A stretch of DNA of 64,000 bases from Micromonospora pallida (GTDB taxonomy: Bacteria > Actinomycetota > Actinomycetes > Mycobacteriales > Micromonosporaceae): NCBI RefSeq assembly GCF_900090325.1, contig NZ_FMHW01000002.1:2418001-2482000 (forward strand). Reading direction: 5' to 3'. The notes under the pieces are model-generated. The model was given only the letters and a program-made list of their open reading frames with translations, was not told the origin of the DNA and searched no databases. The position numbers were made by a program, and so were the translations under genes. This document shows, piece by piece, positions 30,700 to 39,185 of the stretch; the first letter of the stretch is position 1; each line of letters opens with the position of its first letter.

Positions 30700-32106
30700 G
30701 TGCCGCTGCTGAGCTGGCTGTCCGAGTCCACCGACGAGCGGCCGGACGCGATCCGGGTCGACGACCGGTCGGTGTCCTGGGTGGAGTTGCGCCGGCTGGC
30801 CACGGCGGTCGCGGACGACCTGCGGGGCGTCCGGCGGGTGGCGGTGACGGCCACGGCGAGCCTGGAGACCGTGGTCGGGGTGGTGGGCGGGTTGCTGGCC
30901 GGCGCGGCGGTGGTGCCGGTGCCGCCGGACGCCGGGCCCCGGGAACGCGACCACATCCTGCGCGACTCGCGGGCCGAGGTCCTGCTCGGGCCCGCCGGCG
31001 CCGAGCCGGCAGACGGCTCCGGCCCACCGGTCGTGCCGGTCGACCTCGGCCGACGTTCGGACACCCGGCACCCGGAACCGGCACCGGACGCCACCGCGCT
31101 GATCCTCTACACCAGCGGCACGACGGGGGCACCCAAGGGCGTGGTGCTCTCCCGGCGGGCCGTCGCGGCCTGCCTGGACGGACTCGCCGACGCCTGGTCC
31201 TGGACGCCGGACGACCGGTTGGTGCACGGACTGCCGCTGTTCCACGTGCATGGTCTCGTGCTCGGTGTGCTGGGTCCGCTGCGGCTGGGCAGCCGGCTGC
31301 ACCACGTCGGCCGTCCACGCCCCGAGCGGTACGCGGCGGCGGCCGGCTCGCTCTACTTCGGCGTACCGACCATCTGGTCGCGGATCGCCGCGGACCCGGC
31401 CGCAGCCCGCGCGTTGCGCCCGGCGCGGCTGCTGGTGTCGGGGAGCGCGGCGCTGCCCGAGCCCGTCTTCACCGGCCTCGCCGCGCTGAGCGGTCACCGG
31501 GTCGTCGAGCGGTACGGCATGACCGAAACCCTGATCACGGTCAGCGCCCGGGCGGACGGACCGCGCCGGGCGGGCGCCGTGGGGCTGCCGCTGCCGGCCG
31601 TGCGGACCCGGGTGGTGGACGAGCGGGACGAGGCCGTCCCCACCGACGGGGTCGCCATGGGTGAACTGCAAGTACGGGGGGACACCCTCTTCGACGGGTA
31701 CCTGCACCGTCCGGACGCCGATGCCGCGAGCCGCACGCCGGACGGTTGGTTCCGGACCGGTGACGTGGCCACGATCGGCCCGGACGGTTGGCACCGGATC
31801 GTCGGGCGGGCGGCCACCGACCTCATCAAGAGCGGTGGTTACCGGATCGGAGCCGGTGAGGTCGAGGACGCGCTCCTGGCCCACCCCGGCGTCCGGGAAG
31901 TCGCGGTGGTGGGGACCCCGCACCCCGACCTCGGCCAGCAGGTGACCGCGTTCGTGGTGGGCGACGGCGTCCGGGAGGCCGAGCTGATCGAGTTCGTCGC
32001 CCGGCAACTGTCGGTGCACAAGCGCCCCCGGCAGGTGCTACTGGTCGACGACCTCCCCCGCAACGCGATGGGCAAGGTACAGAAGACCCTGCTGGCCGGC
32101 ACCTGA
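30700..32106 (+). CDS. matB: Malonyl/methylmalonyl-CoA ligase (MatB)
   Basis: A 468-residue acyl-CoA synthetase very like Streptomyces MatB from memory. It shares the short N-terminus, LILYTSGTTGAPKG (P-loop, near 130), LVHGLPLFHVHGLVLGVLGP, ARLLVSGSAALPEPV, ERYGMTETLI, the A8 hinge LIKSGGYRIGAGEVED and NAMGKVQK with the catalytic lysine near the C-terminus. MatB converts malonate or methylmalonate plus ATP and CoA to the CoA ester, and so can feed extender units to the PKS, whose AT domains include both malonyl and methylmalonyl types. The GTG at 30700 has AGAAGGAG upstream. Confidence 0.9.
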   Translation: MPLLSWLSESTDERPDAIRVDDRSVSWVELRRLATAVADDLRGVRRVAVTATASLETVVGVVGGLLAGAAVVPVPPDAGPRERDHILRDSRAEVLLGPAGAEPADGSGPPVVPVDLGRRSDTRHPEPAPDATALILYTSGTTGAPKGVVLSRRAVAACLDGLADAWSWTPDDRLVHGLPLFHVHGLVLGVLGPLRLGSRLHHVGRPRPERYAAAAGSLYFGVPTIWSRIAADPAAARALRPARLLVSGSAALPEPVFTGLAALSGHRVVERYGMTETLITVSARADGPRRAGAVGLPLPAVRTRVVDERDEAVPTDGVAMGELQVRGDTLFDGYLHRPDADAASRTPDGWFRTGDVATIGPDGWHRIVGRAATDLIKSGGYRIGAGEVEDALLAHPGVREVAVVGTPHPDLGQQVTAFVVGDGVREAELIEFVARQLSVHKRPRQVLLVDDLPRNAMGKVQKTLLAGT

Positions 32107-32140
32107 CCCGGTGGGGGCAGCGCCCGACCGCACGTCAGCG

Positions 32141-32164
32141 GCTACCCGCGCGGAGACCGGTAGC
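32141..32164. terminator. Hairpin between convergent matB and PPTase genes
   Basis: Inverted repeat GCTACC / GGTAGC with a 12-base loop in the 64-base gap between the two convergent stops. It is short, so only a possible bidirectional terminator. Confidence 0.4.
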
Positions 32165-32170
32165 GATGGC

Positions 32171-32830
32171 TCAGCGGGGCGCCGGGAGAGTGATCGCGGT
32201 GAGGATCAACCCGTCGTCGACCAGGAAGCGACCGGGAAAGGTGGTCACCTCCCTGCCGTCCAGCACCGGCCCAGACACGAGCAGCCGGGCGGCGAACGTC
32301 CCGCCGGGATCGACCACGATGTCGGCCTCGGAGAAGTCCAGCCAGCGGCCGGTCAGCGGGAACCAGGCCTTGTACACCGCCTCCTTGGCGCTGAACAGCA
32401 GGCGGTCCCAGCAGACCGTGGATTCGGTGGCGCGCAGGGCGGCCGTACGGATCTGCTCGGCGGGCAGCGCGATCGCGTCGAGCACCCCGTCAGGCAACGA
32501 CGCGTGCGGTTCGGCGTCGATCCCGACGGAGGCGACGTCGGCCGCACGGGCAAGGGCCGCGCCCCGGTAGCCGTCGCAGTGGGTCATGCTGCCAACCACC
32601 CCGGCCGGCCAGATCGGGGCGCCCCGCGCACCGGAGAGGACGGGGACCGGTGGGAGGTCCAGTCGGGCCATCGCCCGGCGGGCGCAGTCCCGCACCGTGG
32701 TGAACTCCCGGCGGCGTTTCTCCACCGCGTTCGCCACCAACGGCTCCTCGTCGGGATGGAGCTTCAGGTCGGCGGGGTCGGTAAAGGACTCGACCACCGC
32801 GACGGCCGGGGGAAGGATCCGCTCGATCAC
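32171..32830 (-). CDS. 4'-phosphopantetheinyl transferase (Sfp/EntD type)
   Basis: A 219-residue transferase that moves phosphopantetheine from CoA to the conserved Ser of carrier proteins. The family core is clear: GSMTHCDGYRGAALA (near 80), SVGIDAEPH with its metal-binding Asp/Glu, and the long motif WDRLLFSAKEAVYKAW (near 150). Length and the EntD-like ARRAMARL region fit the actinobacterial group. It could serve both the PKS and the NRPS proteins of this window. It is on the minus strand, 69 bases downstream of the MatB-like paralogue's stop, with an ATAGGGGT element in that gap, so it may have its own promoter. Confidence 0.93.
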   Translation of the reverse strand: MIERILPPAVAVVESFTDPADLKLHPDEEPLVANAVEKRRREFTTVRDCARRAMARLDLPPVPVLSGARGAPIWPAGVVGSMTHCDGYRGAALARAADVASVGIDAEPHASLPDGVLDAIALPAEQIRTAALRATESTVCWDRLLFSAKEAVYKAWFPLTGRWLDFSEADIVVDPGGTFAARLLVSGPVLDGREVTTFPGRFLVDDGLILTAITLPAPR

Positions 32831-32892
32831 ACCCGGGATGGTAGGCCCCGTCGCACGCCGTGCCGACCCGGAGTTCGCATGCCGGCCCGCCC

Positions 32893-32900
32893 ATAGGGGT
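32893..32900. promoter_or_regulatory. ATAGGGGT element (candidate LAL site)
   Basis: It lies 63 to 70 bases upstream of the PPTase start and abuts the stop codon of the MatB-like gene. Same core as the element at 30557. Confidence 0.3.
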
Positions 32901-34282
32901 CAGGTCGTGGGGATCAGGAGGGATTTTCTGATCCGGCCGTGCGGACTGCGGGGGAGTTCGGCGACGAAGTGCACGCGGCGGGGCCGGTGCGCGGCGGACA
33001 GCATCCGTCCGACGTGGTCGATGAGCAACTGTGCGGTGAGCCCCTCCGCCGCCACGACGTATGCGACGATCTCCTCGCCGAGGGCGCGGTGCGGCGCGCC
33101 GACCACGGCGGCTTCGTGGACCCCGGGGTGGGTCAGCAGGATCTCCTCGACCTGCCGGACGGGCACCGGCAGGTCGCGGCAGTGCACCACGTCGGACCGG
33201 CGCCGGCCGATGATCCGGTGGCAGCCGTCCGGGGCGACGGTGGCCAGGTCTCCGGTGGCGTGCCAACCGTCGGCGCAGGTCGCCAGGCCCGGCTGGCCGA
33301 CGTACCCGTTGAACAGCGTCGGGCCACGTATACACAGCTCGCCGACGGACTCGCCGTCGGCGGGTACCGGCCGCCCGTCCGCGCCGAGCAGACGGGTCTG
33401 CACACCGGGCAGGGGGGTCCCGGCGGTGCCGGGGGTGCCCCGCGCGTCGGCTCGGCCGGTCACCGTGACAAGGGTCTCGGTGGTGCCGTAGGCCTGGATG
33501 AGCGAGTGTGCGGTGAGCAGCCGCATCCGCTCGTTCACCGCCGATGCCAACGGCGCGTCGCCGGAGACCAGGATCCGCGCCTGGGCCAGGGCCCGGGCGG
33601 TCGGGACGTCCCGAGCGATCCGCGCCCACTGGCCGGGCACGGCCAGGTAGATGCTGCCGACCGGGCTGGCGGCCGTGAGCCGGTCGAGATGGACGAAGCG
33701 GCTGCCCACCCGCAGCGCGCCGAACAGCCCGGCGACGAGACCGTAGGCCCGGAAGAGCGGCGCGCCCTGCACGAGGACGTCGTCAGCGTTCCAACGCCAG
33801 GCGTCCGCCAGCAGGTCCACTTCGGCCGCGATCGCCCGATGGGAGATGCGGACGCCCCGCGACGCGCCGCCCGCGCCACCGGTGTAGAGAACGACCGCGT
33901 CGGCGGCGGGTTCCGCTTCGGGCTGGGCGGTCCACGACCGCTGACGCAGGTCGACGGGGACGACGGGTAGGGGTGCCTCAGCGGCTGTCGGGCCGAGGAC
34001 CAGACTGGCGCCGGACTCGCGCAGCATACGGCGGCGTTCCTCCGGGGTGGCCAGCGGTGGCACCGGCACCAGCGGCACCCCGGCCTGCACCGCTCCCAGC
34101 ATGCCGACCATCGCCTCGATGCTGGGCACGGCCTCGACCGCCACCGCCCGGGCCCCCCGGATCCGGTCGGCGACGGCGTTCGCGCAGCCCTGCAGGTCTT
34201 CGCTGGAGATGGTCCTGCCGGCGACCCGGAGCGCGTCAGCCCGGTCGACGCCGGATCCCCGCAGCGCCGGCAGCAGAGTCAT
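32900..34282 (-). CDS. Degenerate MatB-like acyl-CoA synthetase homologue
   Basis: A 460-residue intact reading frame that aligns along its length with the MatB at 30700-32106 (WNADDVLVQGAPLFRAYG, ARILVSGDAPLA, AYGTTETLVTV, TADGxxGTAGTPLPGV) but has lost core residues. The P-loop reads YTGGAGGASRG instead of YTSGTTGAPKG. The FHVHG segment is FRAYG. The A8 hinge is VVHCRDLPVPVRQVEE instead of LIKSGGYRIGAGEVED. The catalytic lysine near the C-terminus is arginine (SPHGRIRK). It is probably not an adenylating enzyme and may be a regulator, a scaffold, or an enzyme with changed chemistry. An ACCCCTAG element lies about 165 bases upstream. The PPTase gene follows 69 bases downstream. Confidence 0.85.
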   Translation of the reverse strand: MTLLPALRGSGVDRADALRVAGRTISSEDLQGCANAVADRIRGARAVAVEAVPSIEAMVGMLGAVQAGVPLVPVPPLATPEERRRMLRESGASLVLGPTAAEAPLPVVPVDLRQRSWTAQPEAEPAADAVVLYTGGAGGASRGVRISHRAIAAEVDLLADAWRWNADDVLVQGAPLFRAYGLVAGLFGALRVGSRFVHLDRLTAASPVGSIYLAVPGQWARIARDVPTARALAQARILVSGDAPLASAVNERMRLLTAHSLIQAYGTTETLVTVTGRADARGTPGTAGTPLPGVQTRLLGADGRPVPADGESVGELCIRGPTLFNGYVGQPGLATCADGWHATGDLATVAPDGCHRIIGRRRSDVVHCRDLPVPVRQVEEILLTHPGVHEAAVVGAPHRALGEEIVAYVVAAEGLTAQLLIDHVGRMLSAAHRPRRVHFVAELPRSPHGRIRKSLLIPTT

Positions 34283-34445
34283 CCCCGCTAACCTCTGTCG
34301 AGGGCGGCGAGGAATCTCGGCAGTGGCTGGGGCATCGGGCCAGGGAACCCTTCGTACTCCGGATGGGGTGGGCTTCGTGTTGTCCGGTCATCTCTGCCGA
34401 ACGGAGTGGATGCCCCGAAATTAGGCGCTGCCAGGTGCGCCGACA

Positions 34446-34453
34446 ACCCCTAG
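34446..34453. promoter_or_regulatory. ACCCCTAG element (candidate LAL site)
   Basis: About 165 bases upstream of the MatB-like gene start, in the context GCCGACAACCCCTAGCC, which shares AACCCCTA with the copy at 38901. Confidence 0.35.
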
Positions 34454-34553
34454 CCTCGACAAACACGGGTCCCGCCCCGCCGCCACGTGACAACCCGCTC
34501 CCGGCCCCGCGCCGGCCTACGAAGGGTCACGTTCGGCGATCAGCAGCACCCGG

Positions 34554-34742
34554 TTATTGATCGTCTTTCTTCGCCGCGAGGAATGGACGACTTCCGGTGA
34601 TCGGCCACCGGATGACGATCCGGTAGGGGGGGTGTCTCCCGGCCGAGGCGGCGATGGCACCGATGACCAGGGCGGCGAGGCCGGTGACGCCTCGGGCAGG
34701 GGGGGCGGGTCGGGGGCGACGGGACGTGGTCGTCCACGTCAC
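34554..34742 (-). CDS. Possible 62-residue membrane peptide
   Basis: A short minus-strand frame from GTG 34742 to TAA with strong G/C at third codon positions. It has one hydrophobic segment (GVTGLAALVIGAIAASAG) followed by a basic tail. There is no clear ribosome site and no recognised family. It may be real or chance. Confidence 0.25.
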   Translation of the reverse strand: MTWTTTSRRPRPAPPARGVTGLAALVIGAIAASAGRHPPYRIVIRWPITGSRPFLAAKKDDQ

Positions 34743-35887
34743 CGGCCCGTCCCGGTCCGGCGACAGCCGGCGGACACGCCGGTGACCGTCGCGTGCGAAG
34801 CCCGCACGGACCGACCCGGCCCGACCCGCTGGCACGGGTGTGCAACCATTCGCGTCAAACTCCGCTGAAAACATTCAGAGGTGGCAGTGAATCGACCGGA
34901 AGGCGGCGGAGGTAATTGTCAGCCGCAACACGACACCACCGGGCCGAAAACGGGTCCCGCCGATCGACTGCGACTCCGGTGCTCCGATTTCACCGAATGG
35001 CGCCGGCCCCGAGACTGATCGTCGACCGCCGCCGGACGGCGGATTTCTAATACGACGGCTTCGGCCCGGGGCGGAACGGACGGAGCGATTACCGTGCAAC
35101 GAATCGGGCTACCCGGCCCCGCGGCTGCGAAGCACCGCCGCACGCTTCGGTACGCGACCACGGGCCGCACCCGAGTCCACAAGCGACGTTGTGGCACTCT
35201 GCGGGACACCGGATCACCCCGACAGGCGACCGTCGCATCCCCTCGTCGACCGGCGCCATCGGGACAGCACCGAGCCGTCGCGCGGCACCCCCCATGCCGG
35301 TCAGGGCGTTGGCGGCGGGCGAGACCCGCCAGCGCAACGCCCAGCGACCCGGCCGCCAGACGGACCGGCCGGAGACAGGCGGGTCCGGCGCGCCGGACCG
35401 GAGAACCGGAGGCGACCGGAACCGTTCCCATCGGTCCGCCGCGCGGCATAGCCAATCCGTAACGCATTGTTGGTACCGCGAAAACACATTGGCGGATACC
35501 CTGCAAACCACACCGACCCAGCAGAAGAGGATGTTCGATGTAACGCTCCGAATTGCCGATATGACGTTACGCTGCCGAACGGCACCACTCCGCGCGGCCG
35601 GCGGCGCGACAGACCAGGTTTGCCTATCCTTTACATCCTTCGACTTGCCGCCCAATTGCCGGACTGCCATACTTCACACCATGTAATGAGATCGATAGCC
35701 GCAGACACGTCCGAGCAACTCCCGAATTAGGGAATGCCCGGCCGCGCCCGGCACGGACACCGTCGGCCTTCGTCGCCGAATTGGTCAAGGATTTGCGGGT
35801 CTCTGACTTCGTTGAGTGACATGGGAGACCACAGCGGATGGACAACCAGGCGACCTCGGTCACCGCGCCGACCCTGAGCCCGGCCCG

Positions 35888-38653
35888 ATGACGCTGACCG
35901 AGCGGGACCGGCAGCTCGACATCCTGACCCATCGGCTCAACGACCTGCTCCGAGCCGGCGACCTGCCCAGCGCGCCAGAACCGGTGACGGTCGTGACCGG
36001 GCCCGTCGGCGCTGGCAAGACCAGCCTGTTGCAGGCGTTCGCCCGGCGGTGCGCCGAGGCCGGCGTCAGATTCCTCGGTGCGAGCGCCTCCCGCAGCGAG
36101 CGCACCGTGCCGCTGGAGATCATCCGCCAGCTCGTCGGGCGGGCGGCCCTGGACGACGTCACCCACGACCGAATCGGCCGGCTGCTCGACCGGGGCGCCC
36201 TCGCCTGGTCCGAACCAGACGACCAGGGCGAGGAGGCGTTCGCCCCGCTCACCGCCGCGATCGGCGGCGAACTGCTGGCGGTCGCCGCGCGGGGCCCCCT
36301 GGTCGTCGCGGTCGACGACGTCCACCACGCCGACGGGCCGTCGCTGCGCTGCCTGGCGTACGTGGCCCGGCGCGTGAGCGGGCTGCCCGTGCTGATCGTC
36401 CTCACCGAGGCGCACCGCACCCGCCCCTGGCATCCCACCGTCCATGCGGAGCTGCTGCAGCCGACGCGGTCGCACCGCGTACGGCTGCCCCTGCTCTCCG
36501 CCGACGGGACCTACCGCGTCCTGGCCTCCCGGCTCGGCGTTCCGATTGCCCGCCGGGTGGCCGACGAGGCGTACCGGATCAGCGGCGGCAACCCGCTACT
36601 GGTGCACGCCCTGGCCGACGACCGCCTGACCGGCGGGTCCGGCGAGCGGCCGGTGACCGGGGAGTCCTTCCGCGAGGCGGTGCTGAGCTGCCTCTATCGG
36701 TGCGAGCACCTCGTCCTGAAGACCGCCCGGGTGCTCGCGGTGACCGGCGGACCGGTGCACGGCCCGCTGCTGCCAGACCTCCTCGACGCCCCGGGGGAGG
36801 TGAACCTCCACGCGGTGGACGCGTCGACCAGTGCGGGCCTGATCACCGGGGAGGGGCTGCGGCATCCGGCGGTCGGCCAGGCGGTGCTCGACAGCATGAC
36901 GGTGGAGGAACGCGGACGGCTGCAACGGGCCACGGCCTGTCTGTTGTACGACGACGGCGCACCGCCCACGCGGGTCGCCCCGCACCTGCTCCGGACCGAC
37001 CAGCTCAGCGAGCCCTGGATGGCCCAGGTCCTGCTGGACGCCGGCGAGCAGGCCCTGGTCGACGGTGACGCCGACACCGCACGGCAGTACCTGCGCCGGG
37101 CCAACCGCGACGCGACCGACGACTGTCTGCGGGCACGGACCCGCTCTGCCCTCGCCCGCGCGGAGTGGCGACTCGATCCGCAGGCCGCCGTGCCCCACCT
37201 GCCTGGCATCGCCACCGCCGTCCGAGCCGGACACCTCAGCAGCCGGCAGGCCGCAGGACCGATCCAGTACCTGCTCTGGCACGGGCAGACCGACCGGGCA
37301 CTCGACCTCCTCCGACACCTCGAGGAACGCAGCGACCGCCACGACCCGCAGTCCGCCACCGACCTGATCGTCATGAGGAGCTGGATGGCGACGCTCTACC
37401 CGGGGGCTCCGGTCGGCGGTCCCCGCGCCCAGTCTGCGGGCCGGGACCCGCTCGTGCTCGCCCGGGTCAAGCAGCAACTGCGGGGGGTCACCCTGCTCGG
37501 CGCGGTGCTCGAACGGGGGGGCGCCGGCGCGGCCGGGGACGCCGACCGCGCACTCGCCACCCTCCCGCTGGACGACGAGTCGAACCTGTGGAACGTCGTC
37601 TGCGCGATGAGCGCGCTGATCTACGCCGACCGGCTCGACCTCGCCGGCGACTGGTGCGAACGGTTGGCGCACGGCGACACCGGCCGAACCCGCACCCCAG
37701 GTGCGCTGCTCGCCGCCCTGGCCGCCGCGGTCGCCTGCCGGCGCGGTGACCTGCCCCGGGCACGGCAGCTCACCGAGGTGGCCCTGAGCCGGCTCTCCAC
37801 CCAGGGGTGGGGCGTCCTGATCGGCATGCCGCTCGCCGTCCGCCTGCGGGCGCTGACCTTCCTGCAGGACTGGGACGAGGCAGCTGCCTGCCTCCGCACA
37901 CCGGTGCCGCCCGCCCTCTTCGAGACCCCGTTCGGGCTGCACTACCTGCACGCCCGCGGGTCGCACGCGCTGGCCACGGGCAGCCCCGACGCGGCGCTGG
38001 CCGATTTCCAGCTCTGCGGCCAGCTGATGACCTCGTGGCGGCTGGACCGGTCCGCCCTGGTTCCCTGGCGGACCGAGGCCGCCCGCGCGCTGCTGCACAT
38101 GGGCCGCCGGCAGCAGGCCGAGAGACTGCTCCGGGAGGAACTGGACCGGCTGCGCCCCGACCAGGTCCGGTACCGGGGAGCGGCGCTGCGCCTGCTGGCC
38201 ACCGTCGAGCAGAGCGTCGACCGCATCCGGCACCTACGCACTGCCGTACGGCTGTCGCGGCAGTGCGGCGACCGGGTGGAGCTGGCGCACGCCCTCACCG
38301 ACCTCGGTCACGCGTACCAGCAGGCAGGAGACCTTCGGCAGGCGCGGGACGCGTCGCGGTGCGCACGGATTCTCGCCGAGGAGTGCGGCGTCCCCGTCCT
38401 GCGGCCCGCGCCACGGATCACCGGCAACGGCCCCGCGGCCGCCCGCGACGAGGCGGTCGTCCTGGTCACCGGGCTCAACGACACCGAGTCCCGGGTTGCC
38501 ACACTGGCTGCCCAGGGGCACACCAACCGGGAGATCGCCAAGCAGATGTTCCTCACGGTCAGCGCGATCGAACAGCGGCTGACCCGTATCTACCGCAAGC
38601 TCGACGTCGCCTCCCGCAGCGAACTGGCGGCCCGGCTCCGGCTCGATCGCTGA
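35888..38653 (+). CDS. LAL-family LuxR transcriptional regulator (first)
   Basis: About 921 residues. It has an N-terminal ATPase with Walker A GPVGAGKTS (near 40) and Walker B LVVAVDDVHHADG (near 140), a long helical, TPR-like middle, and a C-terminal LuxR helix-turn-helix (LNDTESRVATLAAQGHTNRE, then KQMFLTVSAIEQRLTRIYRK). Large LAL regulators of this kind are pathway-specific activators of macrolide and polyene PKS clusters (PikD, RapH type). The ATG at 35888 is chosen because LAL proteins usually begin just before this ERDRQLDIL segment; a GTG at 35816 is also in frame, and neither has a strong ribosome site. It is paralogous to the second LAL gene downstream. Confidence 0.9.
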   Translation: MTLTERDRQLDILTHRLNDLLRAGDLPSAPEPVTVVTGPVGAGKTSLLQAFARRCAEAGVRFLGASASRSERTVPLEIIRQLVGRAALDDVTHDRIGRLLDRGALAWSEPDDQGEEAFAPLTAAIGGELLAVAARGPLVVAVDDVHHADGPSLRCLAYVARRVSGLPVLIVLTEAHRTRPWHPTVHAELLQPTRSHRVRLPLLSADGTYRVLASRLGVPIARRVADEAYRISGGNPLLVHALADDRLTGGSGERPVTGESFREAVLSCLYRCEHLVLKTARVLAVTGGPVHGPLLPDLLDAPGEVNLHAVDASTSAGLITGEGLRHPAVGQAVLDSMTVEERGRLQRATACLLYDDGAPPTRVAPHLLRTDQLSEPWMAQVLLDAGEQALVDGDADTARQYLRRANRDATDDCLRARTRSALARAEWRLDPQAAVPHLPGIATAVRAGHLSSRQAAGPIQYLLWHGQTDRALDLLRHLEERSDRHDPQSATDLIVMRSWMATLYPGAPVGGPRAQSAGRDPLVLARVKQQLRGVTLLGAVLERGGAGAAGDADRALATLPLDDESNLWNVVCAMSALIYADRLDLAGDWCERLAHGDTGRTRTPGALLAALAAAVACRRGDLPRARQLTEVALSRLSTQGWGVLIGMPLAVRLRALTFLQDWDEAAACLRTPVPPALFETPFGLHYLHARGSHALATGSPDAALADFQLCGQLMTSWRLDRSALVPWRTEAARALLHMGRRQQAERLLREELDRLRPDQVRYRGAALRLLATVEQSVDRIRHLRTAVRLSRQCGDRVELAHALTDLGHAYQQAGDLRQARDASRCARILAEECGVPVLRPAPRITGNGPAAARDEAVVLVTGLNDTESRVATLAAQGHTNREIAKQMFLTVSAIEQRLTRIYRKLDVASRSELAARLRLDR

Positions 38654-38668
38654 CCCGCTCCCCCGCCG

Positions 38669-38707
38669 CCTGGCCAGCCGTCGACGCCACGAGCGCCGAC
38701 GGCCAGG
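38669..38707 (+). terminator. Imperfect hairpin after first LAL gene
   Basis: CCTGG...CCGTCG pairs with CGACGG...CCAGG around an interior bulge, 16 bases past the stop. Confidence 0.4.
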
Positions 38708-38811
38708 AGTCGTTCACCCGAGGCGGGCGCGGCAAGAGGTGGTGTCCCATGCGTAGTCCGGCTACCATTGGATGTCCGCGTCGCCGCGTCGGCTGCCCCT
38801 CCCAGGACACT

Positions 38812-38913
38812 GACTGTCCATCGTGTCGTAGCTGACTGTTCAGCATCGCAGCCGACTGTTCATCCGGCTCGTCGAGACACCCCTGACGGCCAGCGACGCA
38901 ACCCCTAACGGCC
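38812..38913. promoter_or_regulatory. Array of two kinds of phased direct repeats upstream of the second LAL gene
   Basis: Three copies of GACTGTYCA start at 38812, 38834 and 38854 (22 and 20 bases apart). Two copies of ACCCCTRACGGCC follow at 38879 and 38901 (22 apart, 12 of 13 bases identical). Spacings near two helical turns suggest dimer or oligomer binding on one DNA face. The second LAL gene starts 273 bases downstream. Confidence 0.6.
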
Positions 38914-39185
38914 CATTCGGACCACAGGTTTAACCAGGTAACCGTGGGGTCCCGTGATCGTTGTCGCACCTCAGCCTCGATGCCAGACTCCCTGCATCCG
39001 GATCGCCATCCGCTCGGCGGTGCGATCCGGGGACAGGATTCAGGTTGACCCGGCGGCGCGGCCCGGTACGCCTCACCCCTACCCGTGCCCGGGTAAGCGT
39101 GGGGAGGGGCCGTCGTCGGCATCGGGGGGGCGGTGCCGGTCGGGTTCCGGCACGGCATCGCGGACGAGAGAGGCTGACGCGAACG

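Larger units (their letters stand above)
34283..35887. other. Long 1.6-kb intergenic region
   Basis: The largest gap in the window, between the divergent MatB-like gene and the first LAL gene. It is locally less GC-rich near 34550 and 35460-35720. It holds an ACCCCTAG element (34446-34453), a low-confidence small reading frame (34554-34742) and three TAACGC/GCGTTA elements near 35460, 35540 and 35567, two of which form an inverted repeat. No convincing RNA gene was seen. Confidence 0.5.

Noticed and set aside
38812..38913. Short CRISPR array
   Set aside because: Repeats are 9 to 13 bases with 20 to 22-base periods, far shorter than CRISPR repeats, and there are no cas genes.
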